Positions 15,221-21,551 of a stretch of DNA of 21,551 nucleotides are shown one piece after another. The position numbers and the translations under genes are program-made. The stretch covers positions 1 to 21,551 of the forward strand of contig CAJUFM010000055.1 in assembly GCA_910585745.1 (NCBI GenBank), in the 5' to 3' direction. The stretch's first letter is position 1. The number at the start of each line of letters is the position of its first letter. Under the pieces are notes generated by a model. The model was not told the origin of the DNA and made no database searches. It saw only the letters and a list, made by a program, of their open reading frames with translations. Source of the stretch: an uncultured Eubacterium sp. (GTDB lineage: Bacteria; Bacillota; Clostridia; Lachnospirales; Lachnospiraceae).

Positions 15221-16189
15221 TTGAAAATTGCTTTTTGGAGCAATTCGCCGGGTAAATCCGGGGTTACAGGCAATCTGTCCTGTATCAGTATCCTATCGGC
15301 TATGATTCAGCCGTCTAAAATGGTTCTGTTTGAGAATCATTCTAATATCAATGATCTTGGTAGTATGTTTCTAAATCAAAATTCCTATGACAAACTAAAA
15401 GAAGAAAATTCATATTTTGTGGAAAATGGGCTGGGCAGGATTTTAAACTGTTGTGATGTGGAAGATGCCGTGAGTTCTGGTATCGTGCTCCGCACATGTT
15501 TGTCCGTGTTTGACCAGAGAGTGTTTTACCTTCCACCGGGAGGTATGAACCGGGATCTTTTGGAGTTTCGCCTTAATCGGCATGCGGAAGATGTAATGGA
15601 TCTGCTGGAGCAGGTTTGTGGTACCGTATGTGTGGATCTCTCTTCATCGTCTCTTGAAAGTTCCAGAAAAATCTTAAAGAAAGCGGATCTGATCGTAGTG
15701 AATCTGTGTCAGAATGATCAGCTGCTGTCTCATTTTTTCAGAAATTTCTCAGAATTAAGAAAAAAAGCATTTTATATAATAGGAAATTATGATCCGGAAT
15801 CCATCATCAGGAAGAGCGATATCGTAAGACGATTTGAACTGTCAGGAAACATGGTAGGTACGATTCCCTATAACCGGAGATTTGCAGATGCATTGACAAA
15901 GGGAAATGTGGTTACATATTTATTAAAAAATTTCTCCTGTGGGGCGGACAACATAAATTACGAGTTTATTTCCGCAGCCAGAGAGACGGCATGCCTGTTG
16001 GAGCAGGCAAAGGAAGCATGCGGTATAGGGGGAACAGGGGGTGAAGACAGTGAAAGCAAGGAAGATTCTTCTCATGCTGTTTATGCTGGTGGCAACAACA
16101 TTTCTGATACCAGAGAGGGCGGGTGCAGCAGCTACCAGAAGGGTAGAAACTCTCAGGGAACTGGAACAGGCGCTGGCACAGAGCGGTGA
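15221..16189 (+). CDS. TadZ/CpaE-like ParA-superfamily protein, possibly with out-of-frame tail
   Basis: Probably localises the pilus machine at the cell membrane, as TadZ/CpaE proteins do. The ParA/MinD-like pattern is seen in the N-terminal beta strand plus loop (MKIAFWSNSPGKSGVTGNL), the central VCVDLSSS and DLIVVNLCQN strands, and the late GTIPYNRRFADALTKGN, typical of the family. The P-loop is degenerate: the signature lysine (Lys12) and Gly14-Val15 remain, but the GK[TS] part reads Thr-Gly-Asn, so ATP hydrolysis is doubtful. No receiver domain precedes it. The start is TTG with AAGGAAG 7 bases upstream. The last 49 residues (274-322) overlap the next gene by about 149 bases and look like non-native Ser/Gly-rich sequence, suggesting a lost stop near 16042. 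Confidence 0.78.
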   Translation: MKIAFWSNSPGKSGVTGNLSCISILSAMIQPSKMVLFENHSNINDLGSMFLNQNSYDKLKEENSYFVENGLGRILNCCDVEDAVSSGIVLRTCLSVFDQRVFYLPPGGMNRDLLEFRLNRHAEDVMDLLEQVCGTVCVDLSSSSLESSRKILKKADLIVVNLCQNDQLLSHFFRNFSELRKKAFYIIGNYDPESIIRKSDIVRRFELSGNMVGTIPYNRRFADALTKGNVVTYLLKNFSCGADNINYEFISAARETACLLEQAKEACGIGGTGGEDSESKEDSSHAVYAGGNNISDTREGGCSSYQKGRNSQGTGTGAGTER

Positions 16190-18638
16190 GGCAGTGATCC
16201 TTTTGAAAAAAGATATCACGGTCAGCCGGATGCTGCGGGTAAACGGGAAAAAGACCATTAACGGCGTGTCCAGATACCAGCTCAGGAGAAAGACAAAGCC
16301 CGTCTATAAGGGGACTCTGCTCTGGATGCAGGGAGAACGTCTCAAGCTGGAAGGGGTGACGCTGAACGGCAGCGGCCGGAACAGCAGTGTCGGTGGTGAT
16401 ATCAATGGAAGACTGCTGGAGACTGTGTCGGGAACGGTTTTGCTTGGGCAGGGAGCCAGATTATGTGCTAATTATAACTTGATATCCTTTACGGATGGTG
16501 GAGGTGGAATCACCATCCATTCCGGGGGGAAGGTGCTCATGAGAGATGGCAGCGTGATCTGTGATAATCTGTCTATAACTGGCGGCAGCGGTGTCCGGGT
16601 CGAGAAGGGCGGAAGTTTCGTGATGGAGGGTGGAACCATTCGGGACAATGCGGTGACTGGGCAGAAAGCAGGTTCTGATTTTGACGGACGGGGTGGCGGC
16701 ATACATAACAGGGGAGAGGTATGGATTCAGGGTGGCACTATTGCGGGAAACGTTGCCAGGGGATATGGCAGGGGAGAGAATACTGGGGGATTTGGCGGTG
16801 CCGTTTACAACCAGAACCGGCTGCGCATCACAGGCGGGGTGATCCGGAATAATCATGCCTCTTTTACCGGAGGAGCAGTCTACACAAATGAGGAGAGCCG
16901 GGTGTCGGTGGAGGGCGGTGAGATCTGTGAAAACCGGGCAGAAGACCAGAGGGGCGGTGGGATTTATATATCTGCTGCCTCCCAGGTGAAGGTGTCAGGG
17001 GGAAAAATATTGGACAACACAGCCAGGCATGGATCCCAGATCTTTCTAAGCAGTACCTCTTCTGGTGTTTTGTCTATATCCGGCGGAAAAATCAGCGGGA
17101 CAGGAACGGCGGTATGGAATAATGGAGCCGGCGTCATAGTTACTGGCGGTGAGATCCGGGGCAGTGATTGTGGTATGAGAAATCTGGGAGAAAGCCAGAT
17201 CCGGGGTGGAAGTATCTCAGGGGGAGAAAAGGGAATTTTTCACGATGGTGGAAGGCTGTGCCTGTCCGGAGGCATTCAGGTAAACCGCATTCAGTTGACA
17301 GAGGAACATTATATTACAGTGGACCAAAAGCTCCAGATCCAGAGGGGCTGTGAGCTTTTGCCGGGAAGCTACCGGGAGGGAAAGCTATTGGTACGTATCA
17401 CATCGGGAGAGCAGGAAAGGGAAGTCCAGAAAAATTTTTCGCTGAGGAAGCGGAAACGGTTCTTACTGGAAGCAGGACCTGGAGGACTGTATATTGGAAG
17501 GGAAAAATATGTGATTAAATTTGCCGCCAACGGTGGCGTGGGGGAAATGGGAGAGCAGAAAGTTTATGTGGACGAAACTGTACCGCTGGATTCCTGTACA
17601 TATAAAAGATCTGGTTATGGCTTCGTGGGATGGTCTGTCCAGGTGATCTCGAAAGTGACAGATCCGGGAATGATAAAGTGGAAGGACAAGGGTCCGGTGA
17701 GAAACCTGGCTGAAGACGGAGAGAGTATCATATTGTATGCTCTTTGGGTGAAGGCTCCGGTGTTTTCCGGCGGAGAGCCAAAAGTGATATTCTACGAAGA
17801 TGAAGAGGTGGATCAGGAAATCATGAGGTATGGCATCCGGGCAGAGGACGAGTTAGAGGGGGAACTGACGGAGAAGATCCAGGTTGAGAAGATCATTTTG
17901 CCAGATTTCAATGAATTAAAGGGAGCAGACAGGCTTCCAACGGATCCGCTTCATCTCGGAGAGGGAAGCATTGTGCTGACAGCCGCCAATTCTTTTGGGG
18001 TTTCCAGCCAGTGGATCCAGAAATATGAGGTGTCTGCCAATGAGGCGCCAGAGCTGGAAGTGTCGGATCGGTATTATTTTGTATCTGAGATACCTACAAG
18101 CCACAGAGAAGAGATTTTGCAGGATTTTTGCGGAAGTATCCGATATCAGGATGATAGGGAGTCCGAGAAGCAGCTGGAACATGAGCTGGAGATCTTTTGG
18201 GAGGATCTGGATTTTGAGAGGGCGGGCAGTTACCAGGTTTATGTGAGGATCCGGGATCAGTTTGGGAACCGTTTTTATATGAAACCAGGAGAAGAAAGAA
18301 GATATGGAAGGGGAAAGCTGAGTGAGACGGATTTTACTGTTCATGTGGTGGATCGGGAAAATAGCAGTGCAGATGCGGGGGCAGAAGGGTATGTGCGTTT
18401 TATCAGCCGGGATCATCTGGATACCCTGTCTGCGGATTCCGTGTGGAAGACCGAAAAGTTTCGCAGGATGCTGGAAGAATCCCTGAATAAGGGGCCAGAG
18501 CAGTACGAGGAAGTATGGGTGATCACGGGAGAGGATAAGAAGAGAATTAAATCTTTTATCAGAAACCGGGAAAACCCTTTTACTCAAAAGAGTAATAAAG
18601 ATTTTTTAACGATTTATTCTGAATTAAGAAAAAAATAA
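16041..18638 (+). CDS. Large secreted beta-helix protein in the pilus operon
   Basis: An exported 865-residue protein, possibly a pilus-associated adhesin; the function is inferred from context. A signal peptide (about residues 1-29, ending ERAGAAA) is followed by a right-handed beta-helix region (about 35-460) with repeated GGxIxxN and GGGIxN turns such as RGGGIHNRGEVWIQGGTI. An InlB B-repeat-like unit (about 489-575, with SGYGFVGW and ILYALW) comes next, then two Ig/cadherin-like segments (about 576-770) and a distinct C-terminal domain (about 770-865) that I do not recognise. No LPXTG or other anchor is seen. The start may be GTG 16041 or the in-frame GTG 16050; the latter has AGGGGGTGA at 16036-16044. 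The next gene starts 23 bases after its stop. Confidence 0.85.
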   Translation: MKTVKARKILLMLFMLVATTFLIPERAGAAATRRVETLRELEQALAQSGEAVILLKKDITVSRMLRVNGKKTINGVSRYQLRRKTKPVYKGTLLWMQGERLKLEGVTLNGSGRNSSVGGDINGRLLETVSGTVLLGQGARLCANYNLISFTDGGGGITIHSGGKVLMRDGSVICDNLSITGGSGVRVEKGGSFVMEGGTIRDNAVTGQKAGSDFDGRGGGIHNRGEVWIQGGTIAGNVARGYGRGENTGGFGGAVYNQNRLRITGGVIRNNHASFTGGAVYTNEESRVSVEGGEICENRAEDQRGGGIYISAASQVKVSGGKILDNTARHGSQIFLSSTSSGVLSISGGKISGTGTAVWNNGAGVIVTGGEIRGSDCGMRNLGESQIRGGSISGGEKGIFHDGGRLCLSGGIQVNRIQLTEEHYITVDQKLQIQRGCELLPGSYREGKLLVRITSGEQEREVQKNFSLRKRKRFLLEAGPGGLYIGREKYVIKFAANGGVGEMGEQKVYVDETVPLDSCTYKRSGYGFVGWSVQVISKVTDPGMIKWKDKGPVRNLAEDGESIILYALWVKAPVFSGGEPKVIFYEDEEVDQEIMRYGIRAEDELEGELTEKIQVEKIILPDFNELKGADRLPTDPLHLGEGSIVLTAANSFGVSSQWIQKYEVSANEAPELEVSDRYYFVSEIPTSHREEILQDFCGSIRYQDDRESEKQLEHELEIFWEDLDFERAGSYQVYVRIRDQFGNRFYMKPGEERRYGRGKLSETDFTVHVVDRENSSADAGAEGYVRFISRDHLDTLSADSVWKTEKFRRMLEESLNKGPEQYEEVWVITGEDKKRIKSFIRNRENPFTQKSNKDFLTIYSELRKK

Positions 18639-18661
18639 ACAAAAAAAGCAGGAGGGATTTT

Positions 18662-18856
18662 ATGACAGAATTTTTACAGGAATATGGAAAGATCATAGTG
18701 GCAGTATTAGTTGTTCTCGCTCTGGTATCGGTGGTGGTGCTGTTTCGGGAGCCGATCCAGGACATGTTTGAAGGGCTGTTTTCCAGCTTTTTTCAAGAGA
18801 TTGAGACGGAATCTGGTTTTACACTGCCGGGCTTTCAGGCGGGAGGGAAGAAATGA
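18662..18856 (+). CDS. Small Flp-like, leaderless pilin candidate
   Basis: A 64-residue protein with a single hydrophobic helix (about residues 10-29) and an amphipathic, acidic C-terminus. Its N-terminus, MTEFLQEYGKIIVAVLV, resembles a mature Flp (type IVb) pilin, in which a Glu-Tyr-Gly motif precedes the helix. No long leader or Gly-1 prepilin peptidase site is present. AGGAGG (18650-18655) lies 6 bases before the ATG. Its stop overlaps the TadA start (ATGA), as expected for a structural or anchoring subunit of the machine. It shares the Glu7-Tyr8-Gly9 position with three small genes at 21260-21551. The pilin role is inference. Confidence 0.75.
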   Translation: MTEFLQEYGKIIVAVLVVLALVSVVVLFREPIQDMFEGLFSSFFQEIETESGFTLPGFQAGGKK

Positions 18857-19920
18857 ACATAGAGGATTTTGAGACCAGATTCCTGCTGAGACGACAGGAT
18901 TATGGTGTGCTGTATCCCTATATTGTCTCAGAGGACGTGACGGATATCAACTGGAATGGCAGACAGCTCTGGATCGACGATCTGAAAAAGGGAAGATATC
19001 AGGCAGGAGAGGTGCTGGCAAAAGAGTTTGTGGAGCGCTTTGCCTCCCTGATCTCCAGCGTTGTGAGTATTCCTTTCAATAAAATGAATCCGGTATTGGA
19101 AGCAGAGACGGAGGAACTCAGAATCAGTATCGTACACGAGTGCGTCACAAGTTCTGGGGTAACGATCTCACTGCGAAAGATCCCGGCAGTGAGGCGGATG
19201 AAAAAGGAGGAAATGATACGGGAGGGTTACTGCGAGAAGGAGGTGGCAGAGTTTTTGGAAGGTTGTATACAGGCACACTGTAATATCGCCATATGCGGAA
19301 TGCCAGGAGCCGGCAAGACAGAGCTTCTAAAGTATCTTACCCGGTTTATTCCGGATTCGGAACGGGTTATAACCATAGAGGATACACTGGAGATCCATTA
19401 TGGAAAGATCAATCCCAGAAAGGATTGTGTGGAGATGAAGGTAGCTGAAAATTTTACTTATACAGCAGCGATCAAAGCCTGTCTTCGTCAGCTTCCACGG
19501 TGGATCATTCTCTCGGAGGCCAGGTCCGAGGAGGTTCGTTACCTGATGGAGAGTTTAAGTACGGGAACTTATGGACTGACTACGCTTCACACCGATGACG
19601 TCAGAAATATTCCGGACCGGATCAAAAATATGGCGGGCGGGGATATGAGCAGAGAGCGGATCCTAAACGATGTCTATCGGTTTATTAATATCGGGGTACT
19701 GGTGAAAAGTATTATAGAAAAAGAGGGCAGGATCACCAGGAGGATTGAGCAGATCTGTGCATTTGACAGAAGAGGAGAGAACTATTTAAAAAGTGTAAAT
19801 GAAATAACCCTGCTTGTGGATCATGGAGAGATGACCGGAGAAATACTGCCCCCGAATCTGGCAAGAAGATTTTGGGAACAGGGGATATCTTCTGTATTTC
19901 AGCCGGAGGTGAGGGGATGA
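18853..19920 (+). CDS. Tad pilus assembly ATPase (TadA/CpaF-like)
   Basis: Type II/IV secretion ATPase that powers pilus assembly from the cytoplasmic side. Visible motifs are Walker A GMPGAGKTELL (Gly149 to Thr156, Lys155), the Asp box VITIEDTLEI, the Walker B-like RWIILSEARSEE and the His box GLTTLHTDD followed by an Arg-containing DRI. The Walker B region reads SEARS where most relatives have GExRG, keeping the glutamate. With 355 residues it is shorter than many TadA proteins, and the N-terminal part before the N2-like domain is small. The ATG overlaps the preceding stop (ATGA) and its own stop overlaps the platform gene start (ATGA), so translation is coupled through three genes. Confidence 0.92.
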   Translation: MNIEDFETRFLLRRQDYGVLYPYIVSEDVTDINWNGRQLWIDDLKKGRYQAGEVLAKEFVERFASLISSVVSIPFNKMNPVLEAETEELRISIVHECVTSSGVTISLRKIPAVRRMKKEEMIREGYCEKEVAEFLEGCIQAHCNIAICGMPGAGKTELLKYLTRFIPDSERVITIEDTLEIHYGKINPRKDCVEMKVAENFTYTAAIKACLRQLPRWIILSEARSEEVRYLMESLSTGTYGLTTLHTDDVRNIPDRIKNMAGGDMSRERILNDVYRFINIGVLVKSIIEKEGRITRRIEQICAFDRRGENYLKSVNEITLLVDHGEMTGEILPPNLARRFWEQGISSVFQPEVRG

Positions 19921-21227
19921 GGCAGAGAGGGAGTTTGTTTGTTTTTCTGATAGCGGCCGGAATTCAGCTGTTTATAGGATGGATCTATGGTCTGGGGGCA
20001 GGGCTTATTCTCTGTCTGGCTGTCGGTGGCTGTCTGGCATTGCGAAGAATCCGTTTTTATATTCACCGGGAGAGAGAATTTGAACAGGAGTATGAACAAG
20101 TTGTGACTTATCTGGAGCAGCTGCTGTGTTCTTACCGCAGGTTGGGACATACGGGCAGGGCAATGGAAGACTGTAGTTCCCTCTTTGAATCCGGGAGCCG
20201 GATGAGCGGGGCGATTCAAAGAGCAAGACATGTCTTTATGACGGGTGAGGGGGTGGAAGACGGAGCGATCCTGGAGGCGGCATTTGCAGAGATCGAAAAG
20301 GAATATGACAGTCGGCGAATGAAGATCATACATACTTTTTTGTGCAATGGGGACCGGACAGGAAGTGACAGCCGGGGGTCTCTGGATATTCTTCTGGAAG
20401 ATCTGGAATACTGGAAAAACCGTACTTCGATCTATGAAAAAAGGAAAAAATTTATAAAAACCGAGTGTGCAGTTGCCGCGGGTCTGGCAGCAGTATTGTG
20501 CTACGTATCCAGATTACTCACACCGGAGGAACTGGGACTCCACATCTCGGACAATCCCATCTATCAGATCTCCACTGCGCTAGTTCTTTTGGCGCTGTGG
20601 TGGCTGATTGCCTTGATCTATCGCAAGCTGTCAGTAAAATGGCTGGATGGCGGTGGAAATAGGGGGGAGGAGGAGACGCGTCTGGAGAAACTGTATCAGA
20701 CGCTGGGAAAAGATACGGCGGCAGTGTCCGGATTGTCAGCTCATGTGGCAAAAAGGGTTCTGGGGAGATATGTCCGACAGGAGTTTCCTTATTGGCTGAT
20801 GATCGTCACGCTCTATCTGCAGACAGAGAGCGGCTATCAGGCCCTTAAGAAATCCATGGAACAGATGGATGGGATATTCCGCCGGGAAATACAGGTTCTG
20901 ACAGAGAAGATTTACGATTCTCCGAGAGATCTGCAGCCTTATTTGGAGTTTTTCGGAAAACTGGAACTTCCGGAGGTACAGACAGGAATGAAAATACTTT
21001 ATTCTGTCAGCACAAATGGATATGAAGATTCCAGAAGACAGTTGGATTTCCTGGTGGCACAGAATAACCGTCTGATGGATCGAAGTGAGGTCTTTATCCA
21101 GAATAATAAAATGGCGGGGATGGGTCTTTTAAAACAGCTTCCCATGGTACTTTCCAGTATAAAACTGCTGTTGGATCTGATCCATCTGCTTACGATGACC
21201 ATGGGAAGATTTCAAAATTTGTATTGA
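19917..21227 (+). CDS. Tad pilus platform protein, probable combined TadB/TadC
   Basis: Inner-membrane platform protein expected to work with the ATPase. The 436-residue chain has two N-terminal helices (about 6-42), a cytoplasmic helical domain (about 43-180) of T2SSF type with a Leu-rich EQLLCSYRRLG start, two central helices (about 183-200 and 218-238), a second cytoplasmic domain (about 245-400) and a C-terminal hydrophobic segment (about 404-430). Two cytoplasmic domains in one protein suggest that it covers both TadB and TadC, which are usually separate genes. The ATG at 19917 has GGAGGTGA at 19905-19912 and overlaps the tadA stop; the frame is open further upstream to 19872, but that part overlaps tadA out of frame. 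Confidence 0.82.
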   Translation: MRQRGSLFVFLIAAGIQLFIGWIYGLGAGLILCLAVGGCLALRRIRFYIHREREFEQEYEQVVTYLEQLLCSYRRLGHTGRAMEDCSSLFESGSRMSGAIQRARHVFMTGEGVEDGAILEAAFAEIEKEYDSRRMKIIHTFLCNGDRTGSDSRGSLDILLEDLEYWKNRTSIYEKRKKFIKTECAVAAGLAAVLCYVSRLLTPEELGLHISDNPIYQISTALVLLALWWLIALIYRKLSVKWLDGGGNRGEEETRLEKLYQTLGKDTAAVSGLSAHVAKRVLGRYVRQEFPYWLMIVTLYLQTESGYQALKKSMEQMDGIFRREIQVLTEKIYDSPRDLQPYLEFFGKLELPEVQTGMKILYSVSTNGYEDSRRQLDFLVAQNNRLMDRSEVFIQNNKMAGMGLLKQLPMVLSSIKLLLDLIHLLTMTMGRFQNLY

Positions 21228-21259
21228 GCAGGCAGGCTGCGAAAAGGAGGAGAAGCATT

Positions 21260-21361
21260 ATGGATGAGTTTATCGAGGAATTTGGGGAGACAGTCACTAC
21301 CACACTTCTGGGCATGGTTTTAATATATGTGTTTACGATGATATTGGAGATGGTGTTATGA
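21260..21361 (+). CDS. Tiny single-helix protein, Flp-like family member 2
   Basis: A 33-residue open frame with an excellent ribosome binding site (AAAAGGAGG, 21242-21250, 9 bases before the ATG). The N-terminus MDEFIEEFG places Glu7-Phe8-Gly9 at the same positions as in the 64-residue protein at 18662. A hydrophobic helix (about residues 14-30) fills the rest. The stop overlaps the start of the next small gene (ATGA). It is probably a real gene in the pilus operon; its role as pilin-like subunit or helix partner of the platform is unknown. Confidence 0.68.
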   Translation: MDEFIEEFGETVTTTLLGMVLIYVFTMILEMVL

Positions 21362-21498
21362 GTGAGATGATCAAAGAATATGGCAGGATTATTTTGTGCG
21401 CGCTGGAGTGTGGATTTGTGACAGGGATGATCGGTTTTCTTTTCGTAAAGATCACACAATTTATGTTGTATTACGCAGAAGGGATAATGGGAGGATAA
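21358..21498 (+). CDS. Tiny single-helix protein, Flp-like family member 3
   Basis: A 46-residue open frame starting MSEMIKEYGRII, with Glu7-Tyr8-Gly9 as in its neighbours. A hydrophobic helix spans about residues 11-31, followed by a short aromatic-rich tail. GGAGA (21346-21350) lies 7 bases before the ATG, which overlaps the preceding stop. The next small gene starts two bases after its stop. The tight coupling and shared N-terminal motif support a real gene; function is inferred only from the pilus context. Confidence 0.68.
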   Translation: MSEMIKEYGRIILCALECGFVTGMIGFLFVKITQFMLYYAEGIMGG

Positions 21499-21500
21499 AA

Positions 21501-21551
21501 ATGCAGTTTTTTATATCAGAATATGGAAAAATAATGTTGACAGTTGTGGCG
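21501..21551 (+). CDS. Flp-like family member 4, cut by the window end
   Basis: Only 17 residues are visible, MQFFISEYGKIMLTVVA, and the frame is open to the last base. GGGAGGA (21489-21495) lies 5 bases upstream. The N-terminus closely resembles that of the protein at 18662, with Glu7-Tyr8-Gly9-Lys10 in the same positions. The total length and C-terminus cannot be known from this window. Confidence 0.65.
   Translation, partial: MQFFISEYGKIMLTVVA

Noticed and set aside
17916..18587. Antisense open frame of 223 codons
   Set aside because: It is a shadow of the beta-helix protein gene, with no family motif or plausible start context.
19872..19916. N-terminal extension of the platform protein
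   Set aside because: It would overlap tadA by 49 bases and lacks its own RBS; GGAGGTGA precedes the ATG at 19917.

Overview
The window looks like a chromosomal segment of a Gram-positive Clostridia, most likely a Lachnospiraceae gut commensal. This is inferred from the strong AGGAGG-type ribosome binding sites, the GTG/TTG starts, the TTGaca-N17-TATAAT promoters, the family content (HAE1-type RND pump with a long coiled-coil insert, DUF5662, GHL10 glycosidase-like protein with a bacterial Ig domain, Clostridia-type Tad pilus genes) and the moderate G+C. All supported genes lie on the + strand. I see no rRNA, tRNA, CRISPR array or insertion sequence.

Region 1 (1-4340) is a stand-alone RND-type exporter behind two promoter-like sequences and followed by a terminator-like hairpin. 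Region 2 (4270-8254) is a tightly packed probable operon: glutamate racemase (murI), a membrane-anchored M23 peptidase, a two-helix membrane protein of unknown role, an RluA-family pseudouridine synthase and a DJ-1/PfpI protein. Its front half concerns peptidoglycan building and trimming. Region 3 (8336-10663) is a single gene with an extended -10 promoter, a strong RBS and a near-ideal terminator. It encodes a secreted, very lysine-rich Ig-like surface protein that is probably abundant. Region 4 (10674-14983) holds a DUF5662 protein, a cysteine synthase, a secreted GHL10 protein with a C-terminal Ig-like domain, a PAP2 phosphatase and a six-helix membrane protein.

Region 5 (15134 to the window end) is the most interesting part. 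It is the start of a Tad-like (type IVb, Flp-type) pilus operon, set apart by two tandem terminator hairpins and opened by a promoter whose -35 box overlaps a large inverted repeat. The order is a TadZ/CpaE-like ParA-family protein with a degenerate P-loop, a large secreted beta-helix protein, a small Flp-like pilin, the TadA/CpaF ATPase, one platform protein that appears to combine the TadB and TadC roles, and then a run of at least three more tiny single-helix proteins. The tiny proteins share an Glu-(Tyr/Phe)-Gly motif at exactly residues 7-9, like the start of a mature Flp pilin but without the usual leader. The operon continues beyond the right edge.

A dispersed terminator-like repeat occurs three times (10674-10752, 14989-15018, 15024-15100), with base changes that preserve pairing. 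The TadZ-like gene appears to have lost its normal stop through a one-base change in a G-rich stretch.
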